A stretch of DNA of 9,654 nucleotides from Acidobacteriaceae bacterium (GTDB lineage Bacteria > Acidobacteriota > Terriglobia > Terriglobales > Acidobacteriaceae), in contig JASHUF010000401.1 in assembly GCA_030040175.1 (NCBI GenBank), positions 1-9,654 on the forward strand, given 5' to 3'. A model generated the notes under the pieces. It was not told the origin of the DNA, made no database searches, and saw only the letters and a program-made list of their open reading frames with translations. Positions 5,888 to 9,654 of the stretch are shown piece after piece; the stretch's first letter is position 1; each line of letters starts with the position of its first letter. The position numbers and the translations under genes are program-made.

Positions 5888-6925
5888 ATGGCCACCATGC
5901 GCGACAACACGCCGGAACGGCTGGTGAGCGCCGTGCGCGCCGACGAGGAACAGGGCTTTGAGCTCAAGCTGCGGCCGCGCCGGCTGGGCGAATTCATCGG
6001 CCAATCGAAAGCCAAGGAGCAGCTGGCCATTGCGCTCGAAGCGGCCCGGTCGCGCGGCGAGGCGCTCGACCACGTTCTGCTCTTTGGCCCCCCCGGGCTG
6101 GGCAAGACCACGCTGGCCACCATCATTGCCAACGAGCTCGATGTGGGCTTCCAGCAGACCTCGGGGCCGGCACTGCAGATCCAGGGCGACCTGACCGCGA
6201 TTCTCACCAACCTGCGCGAGCGCCAGGTACTGTTCCTCGACGAGATTCACCGTCTGCAGCCGGTGCTCGAGGAGAAGCTCTACACTGCGCTCGAGGACTA
6301 TAAGCTCGACATCATCATCGGCCAGGGGCCGGCGGCGCGTACCCACGTGATGGAGATTCGTCCGTTCACTTTCGTCGGCGCGACCACGCGCCCCGGATTG
6401 CTTTCGTCGCCCTTGCGCTCGCGCTTCGGCATTCTGCTGCGGCTCGACTTCTATACCGAAGAAGAGCTGCGCGTGATCGTGGAGCGCTCGGCCGAGGTGC
6501 TCGAAATTCCCGTCGACCGCGACGGCGCCGCGGAGATCGCGCTCCGCTCCCGCGGCACCCCGCGCATTGCCAACCGGCTGCTCCGGCGCGTTCGCGATTA
6601 TGCGCAGGTGCGCGGCTCGGGCGCGATCGACCGCTCGACGGCCAACGCCGCGCTGCAACTCCTGGAAGTCGACGCGCACGGATTCGACGAGATCGATCGC
6701 CGCTTGCTGCTGACGATCATCCAAAAATATGACGGTGGGCCGGTGGGGCTGGGCACGCTGGCGGCCACGCTGGCCGAAGAGGAGGACGCGCTCGAAGAAG
6801 TGTACGAGCCGTTCCTCATCCAGATCGGCTTTCTCGACCGCACGCCGCGCGGCCGCGTGGCCACGCGCCTGGCCTACGAGCACTTCGGGATTGCGACGCC
6901 GGGAAGGCAAGTGGGGTTGTTTTAG
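5888..6925 (+). CDS. ruvB: Holliday junction branch migration ATPase RuvB
   Basis: A 345-aa product of normal family length. RuvB is the AAA+ motor that, with RuvA and RuvC, moves and resolves Holliday junctions in recombinational repair. Walker A GPPGLGKT (67-74), Walker B LFLDEI (115-120), sensor 1 GATT (164-167), arginine-finger segment SPLRSRFG (174-181) and sensor 2 GTPRIANR (223-230) are all present. The C-terminal winged-helix DNA-binding part includes GPVGLGTLA (284-292) and FLDRTPRGR (315-323). The ATG at 5888 or the one at 5897 (MRDN) could be the start; neither has a clear ribosome binding site. The frame stays open to 5774, but that extension is not like the family. No ruvA or ruvC is adjacent. 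The TAG stop belongs to the first unit of an 8-bp repeat array. Confidence 0.96.
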   Translation: MATMRDNTPERLVSAVRADEEQGFELKLRPRRLGEFIGQSKAKEQLAIALEAARSRGEALDHVLLFGPPGLGKTTLATIIANELDVGFQQTSGPALQIQGDLTAILTNLRERQVLFLDEIHRLQPVLEEKLYTALEDYKLDIIIGQGPAARTHVMEIRPFTFVGATTRPGLLSSPLRSRFGILLRLDFYTEEELRVIVERSAEVLEIPVDRDGAAEIALRSRGTPRIANRLLRRVRDYAQVRGSGAIDRSTANAALQLLEVDAHGFDEIDRRLLLTIIQKYDGGPVGLGTLAATLAEEEDALEEVYEPFLIQIGFLDRTPRGRVATRLAYEHFGIATPGRQVGLF

Positions 6926-6954
6926 CGAGCCAGCAAGTCAGCGAGTCAGCGAAG
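6923..6954 (+). repeat. Octamer array 1, starting on the ruvB stop codon
   Basis: Four contiguous 8-bp units: TAGCGAGC, CAGCAAGT, CAGCGAGT, CAGCGAAG (consensus YAGCRAGT). The TAG of the first unit is the ruvB stop codon. Its first 12 bases, TAGCGAGCCAGC, recur exactly at the stop codon of the redoxin gene (7657-7668). A short hairpin CCAAC (6958-6962)/GTTGG (6970-6974) follows and may help end transcription. Confidence 0.7.
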
Positions 6955-6983
6955 TTGCCAACCGCTGCAGTTGGTTCTCGGCT

Positions 6984-7038
6984 GTCATCCTGAGCGAAGA
7001 TCGTCCGCGGAGCGGTCGATCGGAGTCGAAGGATCTGC
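6984..7038. repeat. REP-like dispersed hairpin element (GTCATCCTGAGCGAAG...GAAGGATCT type)
   Basis: Begins GTCATCCTGAGCGAAG and ends GTCGAAGGATCTGC. The core GATCG-T-CCGC (6999-7008), a 3-nt loop and GCGG-T-CGATC (7012-7021) make a near-perfect 10-bp hairpin, and the outer ATCCT (6987-6991)/AGGAT (7030-7034) closes it. I recall this edge sequence as a common non-coding repeat in Acidobacteriota and several other phyla; the copy number in this genome cannot be seen here. It lies between ruvB and the redoxin gene. Confidence 0.6.
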
Positions 7039-7080
7039 GGTTGCCTTTCGGCGAAGAGTTGGAAACGAGGAGACGGATTT

Positions 7081-7659
7081 ATGGCGTTGACAGAATCGAC
7101 CATGCTGGAGCTGGAAACGACGGCTCCCGATTTTGCTCTTACCGACGTCGTATCGGGCAAGACGGTGCGCCGCGACGATTTCCGCGGCAAGGACGCACTG
7201 CTGGTGATGTTCATCTGCGCGCATTGCCCCTTCGTGAAGCACGTGGAGAAGTCGCTGGGCGCCCTGGGCGCGGACTACGCGCGCAAGCCAGTGGCGATGG
7301 TCGCCATCAGCGCCAACGACGCGGAAAATTATCCCGCCGACAAACCGGAGGGACTGAAGGCGCAGGCGAAAGCCAATGGCTTTGCGTTTCCCTATCTCTA
7401 CGACGAATCGCAGGCCGTGGCTCACGCCTACACAGCCGCCTGCACGCCGGACTTCTTTCTCTTCGATAGAGGATTGAGGCTCGTCTACCGCGGCCAGTAC
7501 GACGCCAGCCGTCCCGGCAACGGCGTGCCCGTCACCGGACAGGATCTGCGCGCGGCCATCGACGCGGTGCTGGCCGACAAGCCCGCGCCCCAGGAGCAGC
7601 GCCCCTCGATCGGGTGCAACATCAAGTGGAGAGCGTGCAGCAGCAAGTCGGCGAGTTAG
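7081..7659 (+). CDS. Cytoplasmic thioredoxin-fold / peroxiredoxin-like redoxin family protein
   Basis: A 192-aa product. The start at 7081 has AGGAG (7068-7072) 8 nt ahead. The fold is of the TlpA/AhpC-TSA type: APDFALTDV (15-23) and LVMFICAHCPFVKH (41-54), where C46 and C49 form the redox CxxC pair. VAMVAISAND (71-80) and ACTPDFFLFD (120-129) follow, with a third Cys at 121 just before the cis-proline P123. The 'ICAHCPFVKH' and 'RPSIGCNIKW' signatures mark the small family often annotated 'thioredoxin family protein'. No signal peptide or membrane segment is present, so it probably works as a thiol reductase or peroxidase in the cytoplasm; the partner is unknown. After IKW the family usually goes on with something like KPG; here it reads RACSSKSAS, and the last residues are encoded by an 8-bp repeat array that also supplies the TAG stop. 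Confidence 0.85.
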   Translation: MALTESTMLELETTAPDFALTDVVSGKTVRRDDFRGKDALLVMFICAHCPFVKHVEKSLGALGADYARKPVAMVAISANDAENYPADKPEGLKAQAKANGFAFPYLYDESQAVAHAYTAACTPDFFLFDRGLRLVYRGQYDASRPGNGVPVTGQDLRAAIDAVLADKPAPQEQRPSIGCNIKWRACSSKSAS

Positions 7660-7672
7660 CGAGCCAGCGGGC
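7641..7672 (+). repeat. Octamer array 2, spanning the redoxin stop codon
   Basis: Units CAGCAAGT, CGGCGAGT, TAGCGAGC, CAGCGGGC. The first two units are still coding (the end of SSKSAS) and the third supplies the TAG stop (7657-7659). It is in the same orientation as array 1 and inverted relative to array 3. Confidence 0.7.
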
Positions 7673-7712
7673 TTGTGCCTGGGCGTGCTCGAATAACCTT
7701 GACGTGATGCCG

Positions 7713-7749
7713 GGCTGACTTGCCGACTCGCTGACTTGCGAACTCGCTA
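7713..7749 (-). repeat. Octamer array 3, starting on the galU stop codon
   Basis: Read on the minus strand: TAGCGAGT, TCGCAAGT, CAGCGAGT, CGGCAAGT and a partial CAGCC. The first TAG is the galU stop (7747-7749). It faces array 2 across about 40 bp, so the two could pair as a long imperfect stem between the convergent genes and may serve as a bidirectional 3'-end structure. Confidence 0.7.
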
Positions 7750-8619
7750 CACAATCTCCTTCAGATATGCCCGAAATTTCTCGCCGAACTCCGGCCGCTT
7801 GAGCGCGAACTCGACTGTTGCCTGCAGCATGCCGAACTTGTCGCCGGCGTCGAAGCGCCTGCCCTCGAACGTGTAGCCGAAAACTTTTTCCTCCTTGAGC
7901 AGCGCCTTGATGCCGTCGGTGAGCTGAATTTCGCCCACGGCGCCGGGTTGTGTGTGCGCGAGCAGCTCGAAGACGCGTGGCGTGAGAATATAGCGGCCGA
8001 TGATGGCCTGCGTTGAAGGCGCCTCTTCGAACCTCGGCTTCTCCACCATGCCGGTGCAGTTGGTTATGCGCGGATTCTTCTTGTCCGGCGAGCCGGCCAA
8101 CACGCCGTAGGCGCTGATCGCCGGGCCCTCGACGGTCTGCGTGGCCAGCACCGAGCCGCCCTTCTCAGCGAAAACATCAATCATCTGCTTCAGGCACGGA
8201 GGGTCGGCGTCGATTACGTCGTCGGGCAGGATCACGGCAAAGGGTTCGTCGCCGACCAGGTCTTTCGCGCAGAGTACGGCATGGCCCAGGCCCAGCGGCT
8301 CTTTTTGCCGCACGGAGCTGATGCGCGCCATGGACGAAACGCCGCGCGAGAGCGCGAGCAGCTCCTTCTTGCCTTTCTTTTCGAGCGTCGCGTCCAGCTC
8401 GTAGCTGATATCGAAGTGGTCTTCCATGGCGCCCTTGCCGCGCCCTGTAACCAAAATGATGTGCTCGATGCCCGACGCGATGGCCTCTTCCACGCCGTAT
8501 TGCAGGATGGGCTTGTCCACCAGCGCCAGCATCTCTTTGGGTATGACCTTTGTGGCCGGCAAAAAGCGCGTGCCCAACCCCGCGGCAGGAAAGACCGCTT
8601 TGCGAACTCGTTGGCTCAT
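7747..8619 (-). CDS. galU: UTP-glucose-1-phosphate uridylyltransferase
   Basis: A 290-aa product, normal for bacterial GalU. It makes UDP-glucose from UTP and glucose 1-phosphate, feeding polysaccharide, lipopolysaccharide and trehalose synthesis. Diagnostic stretches: FPAAGLGTRFLPATKVIPKEML (10-31) is the nucleotide-binding signature with K28, then QKEPLGLGHA (105-114), LPDD (131-134, metal and substrate site), VEKP (192-195), GEIQLTD (229-235) and FDAGDKFGM (256-264). The start at 8619 is preceded by GGGAGG (8624-8629). It lies 52 bp after the mfd stop on the same strand with no terminator between, so the two are probably cotranscribed. Its stop codon is the first triplet of an octamer array. 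Confidence 0.95.
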   Translation of the reverse strand: MSQRVRKAVFPAAGLGTRFLPATKVIPKEMLALVDKPILQYGVEEAIASGIEHIILVTGRGKGAMEDHFDISYELDATLEKKGKKELLALSRGVSSMARISSVRQKEPLGLGHAVLCAKDLVGDEPFAVILPDDVIDADPPCLKQMIDVFAEKGGSVLATQTVEGPAISAYGVLAGSPDKKNPRITNCTGMVEKPRFEEAPSTQAIIGRYILTPRVFELLAHTQPGAVGEIQLTDGIKALLKEEKVFGYTFEGRRFDAGDKFGMLQATVEFALKRPEFGEKFRAYLKEIV

Positions 8620-8671
8620 TCCACCTCCCTCATTTCATCTTGTTTGGATGCTGAGAATCCGGGCGCGCACT

Positions 8672-9654
8672 TCAGGCATTCACCGGTGCGGCAGCGAGAC
8701 CTTCCAGCAGATCGTGGATCTCCAGCAAGACTTCATCGGGACGCGAGGCCTGCAGCGGATACTTGAGCACGCCCTGCGGCGTGAACTGCGCGCCGCGCTT
8801 GGCGTGGCGGGCGACGAGGCGCATGAGCTGCTGCGGGTCAAGTGTTGATTGGGCAGCCGCAGTTTCCGCGAACCGCAACTGCAGCTCGCCGCGCTTGCGG
8901 TCGATCTGCGCCACGCCCAGGCGCTCGCACTCCAGGCGCAGCAACGCGGCTTCGAGCAGGTAGACCGTCGCATCCGGCAGCGTCCCGTAGCGGTCTTCCA
9001 TCTCGGCGCGAATCTCGCTGACCGCGGCAGGCGTTGGCGCGCCGGCAATTTTCTTGTAGAGGCGCAGGCGCTGGTTTTCCTCGGCTACGTAGCTTTCATC
9101 GATGCGCAGCGCAATGCCGAGATTGAGCTGCGTCGCGGCGCGCTCCTCGCCCCCTTCGCCCTTGAGCTCCTTCACCGCGGCCTCGAGCATGGTGGTGTAG
9201 AGCTCGAAGCCCACGGCCTCGATGTGCCCGCTCTGCTCGCCGCCCAGCATGTTGCCGGCGCCGCGCAGCTCCAGATCGAGCGCGGCGATCTTGAAGCCCG
9301 CGCCCAGGTCGGAAAACTCCTTGAGCGCCGCCAGCCGCCGGCGCGCAACCTCCGTCAGCTCGTTCTCGCGCGGGATGAGCAGATACGCATAGGCCCTGCG
9401 ATTCGACCGGCCCACGCGCCCGCGCAACTGGTAGAGCTCGCTCAGGCCGTGGCGGTCGGCGCGGTTGATGAAGATGGTGTTGGCCAGCGGGATGTCGAGT
9501 CCATTCTCAATGATCGTGGTAGCCACGAGCACGTCGAACTCGTGGCGCATGAAGGCCAGCATCACCTTTTCCAGCTCGTTCTCGCTCATCTGTCCGTGGC
9601 CCACGGCTACGCGCGCCGCGGGAACGAGCTCCTGGATGCGCGCGGCGATCTCGT
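8672..9654 (-). CDS. mfd: Transcription-repair coupling factor Mfd, C-terminal part (cut by right edge)
   Basis: The last 326 codons are visible; full-length Mfd is usually about 1,100-1,200 aa, so some two-thirds lies beyond the window. Mfd is an ATP-driven DNA translocase that removes RNA polymerase stalled at lesions and recruits UvrA. The visible part starts in the second RecA-like translocase lobe (EIAARIQELVP..., HGQMSENELE). It holds helicase motif V TTIIENGLDIP (about 9520-9488), motif VI QLRGRVGRS (about 9430-9404), and LRGAGNMLGGEQSGH of the segment after the motor (TRG region). The C-terminal autoinhibitory domain (D7) follows, with 'RLRLYKKIA' and 'EMEDRYGTLP'. A GTG at 9604 is internal, not a start, since the protein homology continues to the window edge. 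Confidence 0.95.
   Translation of the reverse strand, partial: EIAARIQELVPAARVAVGHGQMSENELEKVMLAFMRHEFDVLVATTIIENGLDIPLANTIFINRADRHGLSELYQLRGRVGRSNRRAYAYLLIPRENELTEVARRRLAALKEFSDLGAGFKIAALDLELRGAGNMLGGEQSGHIEAVGFELYTTMLEAAVKELKGEGGEERAATQLNLGIALRIDESYVAEENQRLRLYKKIAGAPTPAAVSEIRAEMEDRYGTLPDATVYLLEAALLRLECERLGVAQIDRKRGELQLRFAETAAAQSTLDPQQLMRLVARHAKRGAQFTPQGVLKYPLQASRPDEVLLEIHDLLEGLAAAPVNA

Noticed and set aside
5834..6910. Minus-strand frame of 358 codons
   Set aside because: Exactly opposite ruvB, whose motifs are complete; a codon-bias shadow.
6923..7749. Octamer arrays as a CRISPR or as a coding microsatellite
   Set aside because: Units are 8 bp, contiguous and without spacers, so not CRISPR; they lie mostly outside coding sequence and the unit is not a multiple of three.

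Overview
The window reads as part of a GC-rich (roughly 60-65%) Gram-negative chromosome, most likely Acidobacteriota (Terriglobia-like). The signs are a large OmpL/BBP2-type outer-membrane barrel, a lipoprotein built from bacterial Ig-like repeats, a GT39-like membrane protein, and a dispersed 'GTCATCCTGAGCGAAG...GAAGGATCT' element that I recall from such genomes. The taxon is an inference from style; there is no rRNA or other marker gene to settle it. Seven protein genes are visible, two of them cut by the window edges.

Left part (1-5452), all proteins on the minus strand. First comes the N-terminal 283 codons of a polytopic GT-C/GT39-like glycosyltransferase (start at 850, runs off the left edge). 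Next is a 591-aa secreted lipoprotein (1007-2782) with four Ig-like repeats and an InlB-B-like C-terminal module, ended by an 11-bp hairpin. Then a 636-bp intergenic region, and a 677-aa outer-membrane porin (3419-5452). The 636-bp gap is the most interesting non-coding stretch. It holds two divergent promoter candidates with an operator-like dyad beside them, and the plus-strand promoter points into a compact multi-stem sequence followed by a hairpin plus T6. Together these look like a free-standing small RNA gene of about 145 nt.

Middle (5453-7659), plus strand. A 435-bp divergent region separates the porin from ruvB (5888-6925). RuvB is complete with all AAA+ motifs, lacks an obvious ribosome binding site, and has a promoter candidate that would give an almost leaderless message. 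A REP-like hairpin element follows, then a cytoplasmic thioredoxin/peroxiredoxin-like protein (7081-7659).

Right part (7713-9654), minus strand. galU (UTP-glucose-1-phosphate uridylyltransferase) lies 52 bp downstream of the C-terminal third of mfd (transcription-repair coupling factor), so the two are probably cotranscribed.

The most unusual sequence pattern is a degenerate 8-bp tandem repeat (consensus YAGCRAGT). It starts at, or runs through, the stop codon of three consecutive genes (ruvB, the redoxin gene, galU), always in the gene's sense orientation, and each time a TAGCGAGY unit supplies the TAG stop. In the redoxin gene the array also appears to have rewritten the normally conserved C-terminus. 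Functionally the region is otherwise ordinary: DNA repair (RuvB, Mfd), nucleotide-sugar and envelope synthesis (GalU, GT39-like), and envelope proteins (porin, lipoprotein). I see no CRISPR array, tRNA, rRNA, transposase, toxin-antitoxin or defence gene.
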